From Neospora caninum Liverpool (lineage: Eukaryota; Apicomplexa; Conoidasida; Eucoccidiorida; Sarcocystidae): DNA of 64,000 bases. The position numbers were made by a program, and so were the translations under genes. Shown piece by piece: positions 11,407 through 22,828 of this stretch (within the stretch, counting starts at the first letter, position 1; each line of letters starts with the position of its first letter). The DNA lies in NCBI RefSeq assembly GCF_000208865.1, contig NC_018397.1, positions 4,617,748 through 4,681,747 of the forward strand, in the 5' to 3' direction. A model generated the notes under the pieces. It searched no databases, was not told the origin of the DNA, and was given only the letters and a program-made list of their open reading frames with translations.

Positions 11407-13566
11407 TCGCCAAAGCAGGTAAATAACGCATTTGTAGTTAAGGTCTCAGTAGCACCGCGGTTCACCCATTTGGAGAGAGCCTTTTTTTCACACGGGTCAT
11501 TGGTTATTGTCTTCCACTATCTATTCCACCAAGACATACACGATTATGGCACCATCTTCAACGCCTTGCTGGTGGTGGTTCAGAATCATCGAAAACCAAG
11601 GGGAATAAAGATGGGGACCGCAAATTCGTATTCAAGCCTCTAACGATTGCCCAAAGCAACCACTGCGGTCGTGTAAGACACAGGAGTGCCCAGGCAGCGT
11701 GGCGGCTGGGAAAGACAGTTACAAGGCTTCTGTAGATTACCATGGTATCAAGAAAACTGTGACAATCCGACCCAAGCGAGACATCCTCGGAACCGCACGG
11801 CCTCCGAGAAGCAAAGAACTCCGAAAGTGTAGCACTGTGAATGCAAATGTTGGAGTGAATTTCATTTAGATATGAAAGGATCTGTAATAACCGAGACGGT
11901 GTGCGCTCCGGTCACCGTTCTACACAGCTATTTCAAAAGACTATCAAGACGATGTCCTACCCGTCAAGACCTTCCTTATCAGTTTGCGAAAAACGGGATG
12001 GGAGCAAAACGCGGAAGACAAGTGATCTATGCCACCCACTCGTCTTTTCACTTTCTCCAACAAGCTACCGCACATCAAACCTAGCAGCCAAGGAGCTTGT
12101 CAGAGCGAGCTGACGCAAGCCGTGTCAATCGGCATCGTGACTGGCGAATGAAGTTCGGACTTCTCCGCTGGTCAGTGAAAAACACACCTCGTAGCGCGTC
12201 GCCCCCGTGCCCGGTGTCCTGGAAGACAGCGGTTAGCCCCCCCGAAGAGAGGCCGCTTTTTCTTGTTTCCCATTAGATCGAGCAGTCCTTTCTATGCGAT
12301 CCGAGATTGGCATGGCTGTACCAGCTGTTGTCATTTGTTGTGCATACAAGACACAAGCCTGAAGCGGGGCCGTCAACCATTCCAGCTATTTTGCCGACTC
12401 TGTATCAGGATCCAATTGTTGAATCCTGCGCTAAGTTTTGTGTTCGCTTCTTCTATCGCTAGCAGCGACTACTGTCTACTGCTTCCGGCGCAGGTCTAAC
12501 AGTGCACCCCTAGAACCGTGTGTTCTCCAGCGTCGTTCTGGAGCTGTACAGTTCTATTTCACCGACCACAGAAATCCCTGCTCAGGGGGACGCTCAGGCA
12601 GAGCATATGCAAACTTGTGCATCGACTCAGCGAAAAGATGTGGCATCCACTGAAATCAACAGAATACAGCTCAGTCAGGCTTTTTTACTCTCGTGCTTTG
12701 GAACGAAAGCAGAGAGAGGATCGAGCAGATGTTCTCAATTTACACATCCACAAACGCCTGCGGTGAAACCGCCGGTCAGAGGCGCCCGCCATCCTTGTCG
12801 AAAGGCGGCGATTGCATGCTGTTTCCATTCCCAAGCAAACACCGTGAAGTTTTTTCCTCTTTCAGCAGCCTGACTTTTGTAGTCCCGTCTTGCTGCACAG
12901 AGCAAGTTGAGGCGCATCTGTGAATTTTTTCTGGAGAGTCTAAAGGCAGAGCGAAGTGCGTCCTTTTTTCACATAACACCGCTATCGTTTACTACACTCG
13001 ATAGGTTGGCTGTCACTGCTAGGTTCAGATTCGCCCCGCGGGTTCTTGTACAGACACAAGTGGAAAGAAGCCGCATTAGTGTCAAGGAGAAATGAAACGT
13101 TCGTGTCTTCTGCCAAAGCAACTGGACGCTTCTCAGTTAGCTTCTGTGGAACGTACGAACAACGGAATGCTACAGTGGCTTGCATAAACCGAGTCGCCCG
13201 TGAAATTGGAAGTAGGTGATGCAATCCAACACGCTGGATCTGCTGTCTCCTCTCGATCTGAGTCCCTTGCCTTTCGTCGCTTTCTCATTCTGCAGCAGCT
13301 GAGCCCTCCATACACGTTTTCTGTCGTAGAGGAGACTGCGCGAATACATTCTTCACATTGACGCGCTGGCAAAGATCGAAAAATACCTTTATATCTGCCG
13401 TTTCTTGGAGCCTTTTACACACGCGGAGACTCTACAAGATGAACCGCTAGAGCCTCCCCTCCACCGCATTTCTGAACGAAAATAGACGCTGCTCACCAGC
13501 TTGTGCATCAGCAAACGCGTATGCACATTGGTTCATGGGAGCAAAATGAAGAGAGCAGGCTCTTCG
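11407..13566. other. Intergenic interval, 2.1 kb
   Basis: No supported gene. It should hold the promoter of the minus-strand SRS-like gene (directly above 11406) and the 3' untranslated region of the CCA-adding enzyme gene (directly below 13567). Several 60-117 codon ORFs overlap each other on different frames and show no family signature. Confidence 0.5.
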
Positions 13567-16500
13567 TCAGACGTAGGCGCTGTACTTGCCCGTGAGGTAT
13601 TCTTCGTACTCCGCTGCTGTGCCGGCCGGATGTCCGAGTTGCCACTTGATCTGAGAGAAAAACAGACTCAAAAGATGGAAAAATTCACTAAATCGTCGAA
13701 ACCTAGTTCAGAGGCCCACGAAGGTAACGTAGCCTCTTAGAGCCCCTTGAACTCTGCAGTGAAAAGGACGCATCCGTTCCTGCTATCCGCACATTCACAA
13801 ATAGACATATACATGTGCGTATACGCCTCTCTCGTGCTTCCGGTCCCGGCCTTTCTCCACGACTGTCAGGGAAAGCGGAAAGGATTCTAGAGTATGCACG
13901 GAAGACTGTACGCCGTGTATATATGTACAATAAAGAGTATCCACGCATTAAAATATCTATCCAGACCTTGTTATGGTATTTTCACGAGTCTATCTACATA
14001 CGGATCTAGACCGTTTATGTCTACGTGTGTGCTATATTACGTGACGACTGCCAGCGCCTCTTATTTCACATACAGACAGACGACTAGTGAGGCCCATGTC
14101 GCGGTTGTATTCATGCACCGTAAAGATTAACAAAAAAGAAACAAATGTCATCCTTTTCTTTGCACATTTTTTCGCACTCGTGAACACGGGACTCACTTGC
14201 TCATCCAAGATCTCTTTGAATAAGGGTCCCTTTGGCAAGTTCTTCAGGAGCGTCTTCACCTACGGGACGCCAGCAAACAAAATGAGCCTGGACTTCCACG
14301 TTACGAGCGGGAAGAAGAGGAAAGGGCGACGGCAGACGAGAACCCGGAAACAGGCGAGATCTACGAGACTAACGAAACCGCGTTTAGCAAAGAAATCCAA
14401 GACATGGAGAAGTCGAGCTTTCTGGTTAGCGGACTGTGTCTCTCGGCTTTTCTCCAACTCTGCACTTACCCTGTGTCCGTCGCAAAGCGGAGGCTGACGG
14501 TGCGCGTCAGCGAGGCCAAGGGCTACGATCTTTTTCTTCAGCTCTGCAAACGTTTTGAGTGCGTCTGCACTGACAGGAAGCTTCGCCCTCTCTGTGGCCT
14601 CGGCAACCTCTTTGGCTTCTTCTTCTTCGGTCCGCCTTTCGTCTTTGTCGCGCGACGCAACGAGGGACGAAACGGAGGGCGTTTTGCGTGTCTGGTCGAT
14701 CGCCGCAGCAAGGAGAAGAGCTTGTGGCCAGATGTCCCCGCCAGCTTCTCTGAGAAGAAGGCCCAGTTGAATTCTCTCTGCTCTCTGGCTCTCTTCTTTA
14801 GCTTCTGCTCCGTGCGGAGCAGACGCGTACAGGCTTCGCTGCTGTGCATCAGACTGCTCGTTCAAAAATCGGAGAAACGCACGCGCTCCTTTATTCAAGT
14901 CGAGGGCGCGGCTGCCGTCTTTCTTCGAGAGCTTCAGCCCCGTCACGACCATGTGGAAGAGGAGGTCCTCCGGTTTCTTCTTTTCATTCAAGCACTCGCG
15001 AGTAGCGAGAGGAAAGAGAAACGCTGCGAGATTCAAGGCACGCACGGAGTCGCGCCAGTCCGAAGAACGCGCTGCGTCCTTTTTGTCTGTCTCTGCGTCG
15101 CCCTCGTTCGCTTTGCCGTTGCTGTGAGCCTTCTCCGGCTCCGTCGGCGCCTCGGCGCGCGTCGGCGTGCGAAGTAAGTCTCGCATGATCTCTGCCTCTT
15201 CCGAGGACGGCGAAGACGCAGCAGCGGTAACGAGGGAATTGAGAGCATGCATACACCGCAGGCCGTCTTTCCACCATCCTTTGAGTAAGTCGTCTTCGCT
15301 CGACAGAATGACGTCTTTTCCGGCCTGCTTCCCGTTCTGCTCCGCCTTTTTCGCCGCGTGTTTCCCCGCGCGGTTGTCCCCCTCACCTTGCATCCCAGGC
15401 GCTGAGGCGCCTTGCGCCAGGCGAGCTCCTTCCCCTTTGCCTGCAGTCGCTGACAGACCTTCCTGCGGAACCAAGACCCGGTCAGGGAGAGAAAAGACGC
15501 TCTCAACCACCCGCAGTTCCGCGAGAAGGAGGAAGCCCTGTGTAGCAGCAGCGGTCGCACGAGCGATGTTATGCACCACTTCTTTGCGCAGGTTCTCTGC
15601 TCTCACCCTCGTCGCCTCTGCCTGGTCAGCAGCGCCGGTCTTCCCATCGCCTTGCTCTCCGTCCCCGTCTTCTTCCTCCTCTGCGTCTTCTTCCCCCTCT
15701 GCGTCTTCTCCCCCCTCTGCGCCTTCTTCCCCCTCTGCATCTTGTTGCGCCGCTTCGTCCTTTCGTCGTTTCTTCGGGGACGTGGGTCCGTCCCCTGCCT
15801 GCGTCCTGTCTCCGCTGGCCTGTGCCGCTTCGCCTCTTTCTGTGTCGCGCGCGTCTCTGGCGTCTTCGCCTGCCGCCGCGCTGCCCGACAGCATTTTCTT
15901 CAGTTCGATGCCGAGCCGTTCACGCGAGACTTTCTTCCGCAGACCCTCGCGCACGGCCCTTGTTTGCGCGCCCTTGACGACCTCGTCGTGGAGCTGGAGA
16001 CGCAGGAGGGCGGCGAGTCGAACGCCCCTCAGGACCCGAAGAGGGTCATCCAGCAGCGTTTCCTTCGCGTTTTCCAGAGGCGTCCGGAGCACCCGCCGCC
16101 GAAGATCTTCGAGGCCGGTCTTGGTGAAGTTTTCCACCTTCTTCGTGTGCAGATTGTAGAAGAGAGCGTTCAGGGTGAAGTCGCGTCGTTGCGCGTCTTC
16201 TTCTGGAGTCCCAAACCCGACATTCTCTGGAATCCGAGAGTGCTCCGAGTATGTCTCCGTCCGCAGATGCACGAAGTCGACCTGATGGTTGGCGAGGCGG
16301 CACGTCGCGGTTTCGAGGTGTTTCGACTGATCTGGGTTCGAGGCCACGACTCCAATTGCATGCGTCGGCAAGCCCTGCGCGCGCAGCCAGCTGCAGAGGA
16401 GAGATGGCAGAAAGAGAAAGAGAAAAACATGCAGAAAGAGAAGGAATAGAGAGAAAGATACAGAGAAAAAGATAGAGAGAAAAAGATAGAGAGAAAAAGA

Positions 16501-18578
16501 TAGAGAGAAAGATACAGTGAAAGATAGAGAGAGGAAGGGTAGACTGGGCACGGCGCGTCGCCAGCGTCGGCTGTGAGAAAGAGAACGGGACGGACGGGCA
16601 GCGAGAGCAAGAAGAAACCGAAGAAAAAGGCGAAACAAGCAGAGCGGAAAGCCGACCCAGGAGGAAAGAAAGAGAGGCGCGACGGGCAGAGGAAGGGAGA
16701 AAACAACCCTTTAGGAGATCGAGACACGGAGAAGCACAGAGCAGAAGGCAGAGAAAGTAGAGAGACAGGAGGAGGGGACCGCAGGACAAGCGGCGCGTCT
16801 GTCACAGGAGAGAGAGACGCGCAAAACGACAGGAAGGCGAGGTGAAGCAGACGGCGGTTGAGGGACGAAACATTTCATCGTGAGGAGGAAGCAAAAAGCC
16901 CAGCGGGGCCGGTCTCAGAAAACCCACGCAGCGCCAGGGTCGGGACGATCCGAAGGCCCGTCAATGTGTGTCTTCTTTCTGGCCTCATGTCCCCTTTTCC
17001 TCTCTGTTTTCTCTGTCCGTTTCACATTTACCTGTTAAGATTTGTCGCGAACTCGACGCCCGTGCACTTGTCGATGGCAATATCGATGTCGTCACTCCGA
17101 CGCTTCATCAGTTTGTCTCTCACCCATCCGCCCGCCGCCCTCAGAACTGCGAAAAAGAGAAATCGAGGGAGGAATCGAGACATCGCGCCGAGGCTATGCG
17201 TCAGAAAGCGAGGCAGGCACATGCAGGACGGGCGCGCATACACACAGCCACCAGCGACGAGAGCGACGGAATGAGAGAGGGACAGAGAAAGAGGGAAAGT
17301 GAAAGAGAGGAAGAGGGAGAGAAAGAGAGAAAGACGGAGAGCAAGAGGACGAAAGGGAGGCCGAGCTGAGGGCATGCAGCAGAGATGCGCCGAGAGCGAC
17401 TGATGAAACGGGCGGGAGAGGGTAAGTGTGAAAGGACGGGAACGCAAGAAGGAAATGCGCACTCAGGAAGACAAAAGGAAACGCAAAGCGCGCAGGAAAA
17501 GAGAGGAAATCCCGGAGTTGAGAGCCAGAAAGGACGCTGAAGGAAGATGAAGAACGGGCTCGCGGCGACAGAGAGATAACAAGTGACAAAACGAAAACAG
17601 ACTTGGCCTTGCACCAGAAGAACAGAAGAGGCAGCCATGCGTACCTATATTGAGCTTGAGGTCTTCAACACATCGAACCAGCATGTCGAAGAGGCGTTCT
17701 TCTTCCTCCTCGAGCACCAGCGGTGGAGCCTCTTCGATCACTCCCGCTTCTCTGCCGTCGAGTTCCATCTTCTTCGCTCCCGTTTTTTCTCTTTTTTCTC
17801 TCAGTTGATGGTCCGAGTTGTTTCGAATCCTTTCGTCCGGCTCTCTCGCCTCAGAGTTGCAGCTCGCGTTCTTTCTCTCCTTCGCGTTGAGAGCCCTGGA
17901 TGCCCCCGAGGTCAGACGCCTGCTGATCAGCGCGGTGGAGGTAGACCAAGGCAAACATGGAGCGCCGGAGAAGGAGGAAACGGATGAAAAGGCGCTGGGC
18001 GATGGAGGCCGCAGAAAGGTGGAGAGAAGAAATGAAGAACAGGAAGAAGAGGCGAGCGCAGAGACCGCGCGAGGCGCACACCCTAGTGCCGTTTGGCTGC
18101 TTGCGGGCGGGGCAGAAACAGACGAGCACGAGAGAAGACACCTCCGTTTCCTGAGAGAGAGGCAGGAGGGGAGGGGCGGAAACGAGAGAAAGGAAGGAGG
18201 CGAGGCTACCAAAAAGAAACGAACGAGAGAGAGAGAGGAGCGCCTCGGCAAGGGTGAGCGTGTGTCTCGCGAGCGCGACAGAAACAGGCAAAAGGCGGGG
18301 GAAGGAGATCGAATATGAGACGATGCCAGCACAACAGGGGTCCCAAGGCCCCGTTCACAAGGCAGGAAAGAAGAGGCTTTGGCAGACGGGAGCGAAGGAG
18401 AGGACGCGGAAGGCGGTCCGAGCGAAGAAGGGGGACTAACAGAGGCGCATAGAAGAAAAGAAGAGGAGAAGAGGAAGACGACAGAAGAGAGAAAAGCTCC
18501 ACCGCAGGGTGGCAGCGGGACGCAGGCTGTCTCTCTCTTTGCTCCCCTCGGCGAAGGCAGGGACAGAGAGCGACGCAT
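13567..18578 (-). CDS. CCA1: CCA-adding tRNA nucleotidyltransferase
   Basis: Adds or repairs the 3' CCA of tRNA. Exons on the minus strand are 18578-17645, 17146-17032, 16390-14470, 14259-14197 and 13650-13567. All junction phases agree, giving 1038 residues. Class II signatures appear in order: GGWVRD at about 317-322 and DDID just after (metal-binding Asp331/Asp333) in exon 2; NPDQSKHLETA, DFVHLR, RRDFTLNAL and DDPLRVLRGVRLA in exon 3; DGHR-VKTLL and PKGPLFKEILDEQ across exons 3-4; IKWQLGHPAGT before the stop in exon 5. Two additions are unusual. One is an N-terminal leader of about 270 residues, hydrophobic then Ser/Arg-rich, which could target an organelle. The other is an acidic EGEE/GGED insertion plus other low-complexity stretches in exon 3. 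Met at 17768 is an alternative start giving a cytosolic-like form. Family assignment is secure; the start is not. Confidence 0.93.
16450..16540. repeat. Imperfect GATAGAGAGAAAAA repeats in an intron
   Basis: A short purine-rich array of roughly 14-bp units. On the minus strand it forms the pyrimidine-rich tract upstream of the exon beginning at 16390 of the CCA-adding enzyme gene. Confidence 0.8.
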
Positions 18579-19809
18579 GGAGGAGATGTCAAGTGCAGAG
18601 ATTCAGAATCTTTCTCTCGCGCTCCTTCAATGTCCTACCGACCTCCCTCCCTTCTTCCTCCCCTCTCCTCGGAAAACAGCTGTGGACCAGAGGGAAGGAG
18701 GCAGCTGGAGATGTTCCTCCAAAAAAGCATGGAGGAGCTCGGAAAAGAAACGGAAAAGGGACTGCAAACTTCGGCGCGCGTGCGTAATTGCGCGGTTCTG
18801 TCTGCTGGAAAACAACCAGGGAGAATTCCGTGGAGTCTGAAACGGCAACGCACAGGCGTTCGTCTTGTGTCTCTCGGAGACACCGTAGAATACGGAACTG
18901 GGCGAGCCCACAGAGTCAGTCGCGCAGTTACTCCCTCTTCTTTCGTCCCTTCTTTCTTCCACTTCTCGTTTCTTTTTCTCTCGAGTTTCGTCTTTTCTTC
19001 TCTGGCGTGTGTGGGCGGGCGCCGCAAACAGAACCTGACGCAGAAAAATCAAACCCGAGGCTCGTCGTCTGCATGCATCGATGTCGGAAACAGCGACACC
19101 CCAGCTGGCATCGACGAGACACACGCGGCCGCTCGCTTCGGTCCTCATCCTTTGCTCTCGCGTTTTTCTTCATTTCTCTCTCTGGCCTTTCTTATTTTTT
19201 GCGTGTTTTTGGGCACGGAGGTGTAGAGACTCTTCACACATTATCGCGCCTGGTCTTCTAGAAGTCTTCGGATCCTGGTCCCCGGAAAGGTCGAACAGAT
19301 CTGCTGTGTTCGGTCCTTGTCTCCGCAGCTCCCCTCTGTCTGGTTCGCTGACGGTCTCGACGCCAGACACGCGTTCTTTTTCGTTCCCTCCCTCTGATTT
19401 TAACTTCGCTTGGTTGCCGTTTCAGTTCTGAGTCACACAGCGGTGCACAGGCGCCCTCCCCCCTGTCTCTCTCGTCTCCTAGACTGTGTAGATGTGTATC
19501 TCGCAGAAGGATCGGTCGGTGCCTCCCGTCAGCTCTCTTTTCCTTCGTTCGTCGTCCTTCTTCGTCCCCTTCTTTCTCCGACTTCTTTGGTCTCTCTTCT
19601 CCGTCTTCTTTGTTTGTCGTGATTCTTCGTCTACTGTCTTTGTCTTTCTTCGTTGTCCCTGTTCTCTTCCCTTTGTCCCCTGGCGTGGACGAGTCGCGTG
19701 GTTGGACAATGTCGGAGGGCTAGCGCAGTTTCTCTTGCTTTCCTTTCCCTATCGTCTCTTCCTGAATCCTTCCTTATCGTCACCACGTGCTTCATTGTCT
19801 CCTCCCGCA
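18579..19809. other. Divergent intergenic region between CCA1 and a membrane-protein gene
   Basis: This 1.2 kb separates two genes that point away from each other, so both promoters should be here. It is pyrimidine-rich on the plus strand towards 19800. An AGAGACG-type heptamer (in reverse orientation, 19753-19759) resembles the W-GAGACG element described in Toxoplasma promoters. One copy is weak evidence. Confidence 0.4.
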
Positions 19810-21213
19810 ATGCCTTTTCTCCCTTCCTCACCCCCCGCTTCTCATTCTTCCTCTCTGTCTTCCTCGTCTTCTTTGTCTCTCTCGTCTTCTTTGTCTCTCT
19901 CGTCTTCTTTGTCTCCCTCGGCGTCTCTGTCTCCCCCGGCTTCTCGTCGGCCTTCTTCCTGTCGGTGTTCTTCCCCCTCTCAAGGAAACGTTCTTTCTCC
20001 TCTGACTCCTTCCCTCCCTTCCTTTCTCTTTCTCCTCTCTCTTCTTTCTCTGTCTGCTTTTCTTCCCCTCTCGGTCGTCGCTGCAACGGCTGTCTCTTCG
20101 TCCTCGAGCCCCGTCCCCTCCGAAAGTCTCCATCGTCTAGATGCCCCGCCTGCCGGCGAGGTTCTCGTTCGACGGGCCACGCGACTGCAGCGCCAGCAAA
20201 GGGCGAAACGTGAAGAAAAGGGAAGTTTAACTTCTCGCCAAGACAAGCACCATCCCCACATCGATGGAGAAAAACGTCTCCCGCTGACAGCTGTCCGAGG
20301 CGGCGCTGCGGCAGATCGCGCTCGCGGCGAGGAAAGCAAGGCAGGAGACGATGGAGACTCTTCCGGGATCGGCGCGGGTCTAAGCGCTGCTCTTCGTCTG
20401 GGAAAAGGAAACTCAGAGCCCCACCAGTCATCTGCAGGCCGTGCGACTCCTGGAGGTGCGGAGCGAAGGAAACGGAACGCGGTGTTTGGTCTTCCCCGGG
20501 CACAGGTCGGCGGAGAGAGAAGGAAGAGTAGAGAGAAAGGGGAGAGCGCGCGACTCCTGGTAGGACGAGGCGGCGCGGTGTCGGAAGCCGAATCGCTGGC
20601 CGACGAGAGGAAGGAGACGCTGGAGAGGGCGAGGCGGGGCTCGCTTCGAGCGCCGAGAGAGACTTCAGTGCGGAAGGACGTCGAGGAGTCAAGGTACAAA
20701 GAAGGACAGGAGAGGCTGAGAGAATTGCGGGCTGAAGACAACTCTGCTGACGAAACTGATCAAGGGAGTGCAGCAGTGGAGAGGGCCGCGCAGGAGCGGA
20801 AACGTGTGGCCGATGAAGGGAAGCACATCGCTCAAGAGGAAGAAGCGAGTGGAAGCAGAAACACGAAGCCGGAAGGAGTGAGTGGCGACGAGGACCAGGC
20901 CAGGGAGAATCCAGAGACGGAAAGGGATGAAGCAGGGAAGGGACAGGAACAAAGACGGAGCGACGGAGACGAGAAGAGAGACAGCGCAGAATCCCTCTCG
21001 AGTCCCTTTTCGTCGCAGTCCCGAGCCGGTCGGCAGGACGGAGACGTCGGCAAAAAAGGTTTCAGTGAAGGGGCGAAGGCCAGCGTAGGAGATGAAAGGG
21101 AAGAAGACGCACCGATGAGCCTCGTTGTTCTTGCTCTCGGGTCCGGCGTGGTCTTCGCCGTGTTCTCCCGGTTCCTCATCAAACAGCGAGAGAAGTTGAC
21201 CCGCGACAGGTGA
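19810..21213 (+). CDS. Predicted membrane protein with polyserine leader, unknown function
   Basis: From the ATG at 19810 the frame encodes 467 residues. The first 60 are Ser/Leu/Pro-rich, partly from an 18-bp repeat. They are followed by a strong hydrophobic segment (SFLFLLSLLSLSAFLPLSVV) at about residues 67-90 that could be a recessed signal peptide or anchor. A long central region rich in Glu, Arg, Lys, Gly and Ala is probably disordered and partly helical. A second hydrophobic segment (SLVVLALGSGVVFAVFSRFL) lies close to the C-terminus and ends in a short basic tail. I recognise no family. The frame stays open upstream to 19492, so an earlier Met is possible. Overlapping ORFs on the minus strand (up to 353 codons) are treated as shadows because they lack the transmembrane logic of this frame. 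It is probably a coccidian-specific type I or tail-anchored protein. Confidence 0.55.
   Translation: MPFLPSSPPASHSSSLSSSSSLSLSSSLSLSSSLSPSASLSPPASRRPSSCRCSSPSQGNVLSPLTPSLPSFLFLLSLLSLSAFLPLSVVAATAVSSSSSPVPSESLHRLDAPPAGEVLVRRATRLQRQQRAKREEKGSLTSRQDKHHPHIDGEKRLPLTAVRGGAAADRARGEESKAGDDGDSSGIGAGLSAALRLGKGNSEPHQSSAGRATPGGAERRKRNAVFGLPRAQVGGERRKSREKGESARLLVGRGGAVSEAESLADERKETLERARRGSLRAPRETSVRKDVEESRYKEGQERLRELRAEDNSADETDQGSAAVERAAQERKRVADEGKHIAQEEEASGSRNTKPEGVSGDEDQARENPETERDEAGKGQEQRRSDGDEKRDSAESLSSPFSSQSRAGRQDGDVGKKGFSEGAKASVGDEREEDAPMSLVVLALGSGVVFAVFSRFLIKQREKLTRDR
19866..19921. repeat. 18-bp in-frame repeat encoding Ser/Leu, about three copies
   Basis: The unit TCGTCTTCTTTGTCTCTC is repeated about three times. 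Because 18 is a multiple of three it extends a Ser-Ser-Leu-Ser-Leu tract in the membrane-protein gene without a frame change, so copy number could vary between strains. Confidence 0.85.
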
Positions 21214-22828
21214 GCGCAGAGACAACGCAGAGGAAGTTCAGTCTCGCAGAAGAAAAGACAGCGCAACGGCTTACAAGGCACGGGAACGGCGGCCGAGAAG
21301 GAGAAGGAAAGGGCGAAAAGTAACTCAGAAGAGACGCAGTGTGTGTCAAAATCAGTCGACGTATCCAGCGTGAGGCTGCAGTACACTTCAGTCGCCTTGT
21401 GCATGCATTTCCATCTCACGGGGTACTGGGCAAGGCTCTCAAGTGGCGATTGTCCTTTCCCCCTCGATGCTGTCGACGTTGCAAAGCCCAGTAACCTCGG
21501 GAGCGATGTGCAGTTGATCGTTCGGGTGCATTTTCCGGCTGCCGCCGCAAAACAGGCGTGGGAGGAAACGAAAAGAGCTCCGAAGCGAAGCCCTGGAGAG
21601 TGAAGAAGCAGGTCGCAGAGAGCGATCTACTGGCCTTTTCCTCTGTTATTTTGAGGGATCGCCTGCACTCTCTTTCCCCCCCTTGCGGCAGCACAGGAAG
21701 GCCCTCGCTCCAATGTGGGCTGACGCCGCGCTGAGCCTGCGCTGTGCTAAGTTTTGCCGGGTTTTCTGTCTTCTCTTTTTCTCGCGAACGGCAACCGTTC
21801 GACAGGAGGATTCCGTGTCCTTCCACTTTGCTCTCGGCTGTCTCACTGCCTTGCTTGCCGCCTTGTTTCCTTCCCACCGTTGTGCTTCGGTTTTCCCGAT
21901 ATCGCGTTTGTGGTTGTCTGCAGATACACCCGGCTGGCTCAGCTTTTTGAGTCCTAGAGCGAGACAGGCTCCGCCTGCGTCGCTCTCGCGTTTGCCTTTT
22001 TCCAGGTGTCTTTGATCGAGCACGACCGCCAGAGAGACAGAGAGAAAGAGAACGGACTCTTCAAAAAGCGTTTCCTTCTTTTCTGTCATTGCTCCTTCCG
22101 TGTGTTCTCGCGTTCTTCCTCTGTTGTTCTTTCTGTGTTTTTCCCTGTTTCACCCTGTTCGCCGCGCGTCTTCTCTGCGTCCGCGCTTCTCAACCGGCGC
22201 TGTCTGGTCCCTCTTCGAATCTCATGGAGACCCCCCAACCGAAGTTCCTTTTTCTCGTGTGCCGTTTATCCTGTGCTTCACTCTTGTGGGGCACATGCCG
22301 ATCCCCCTTCCCTGCGAGGCGACCACAACCCCCATTCTGCTGGAGAGTGGGGAACAGAAAAAGGCTGTTTCGCGTTTTCTGGACCTGAGATGTCGTTTTT
22401 GGTCGGAACGCTAGCTCGCGTCAGGCTCCGGGAGAACGGGAACGCATCCTCTCTGGCGCAGATTCCCAAAACCTCCTAAAACCGGATACGCGCACGGGCC
22501 CCCACAGGACTAAGCATGGGCGCGCCTCCGTGTAGACAGGAAGTGCACATGGGCGCAACTGTCAAGTGTATAAAAGCGGTAGATGCCTATACGGTTCGCG
22601 CCGTGGGAAATCAGGGACTGCAAACAAGTTCCCTTTTGACCGTGTCTCGTCACTTTGCGGGGAACACCAACTGAGTGATCAGCATTGGCCAAGAGGCAGG
22701 GATTCGAAATACACCTCAAGGCATATACACATTCATATACACATTCTGCATACAGTAAAGGAATGCACACGGGCATGGACGTTGACATGCAGGACTACGG
22801 AAACAAGCAATCCCGAGTTTTTTTTCGT
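21214..22828. other. Intergenic interval between two convergent genes
   Basis: This lies between the plus-strand membrane-protein gene and the minus-strand kinesin gene, so both 3' untranslated regions should fall here. Pyrimidine-rich ORFs at 21683-22015 and 22006-22479 lack family signatures and are not called. Nothing else is seen. Confidence 0.45.

Noticed and set aside
15167..16159. 330-codon plus-strand Ser-rich ORF
   Set aside because: Exact antisense of exon 3 of the CCA-adding enzyme, whose motifs are unmistakable.
19631..20692. 353-codon minus-strand ORF opposite the membrane-protein gene
   Set aside because: Charged low-complexity reading with no signal peptide, domain or splice context. 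The plus frame has two clear hydrophobic segments and a full-length frame.
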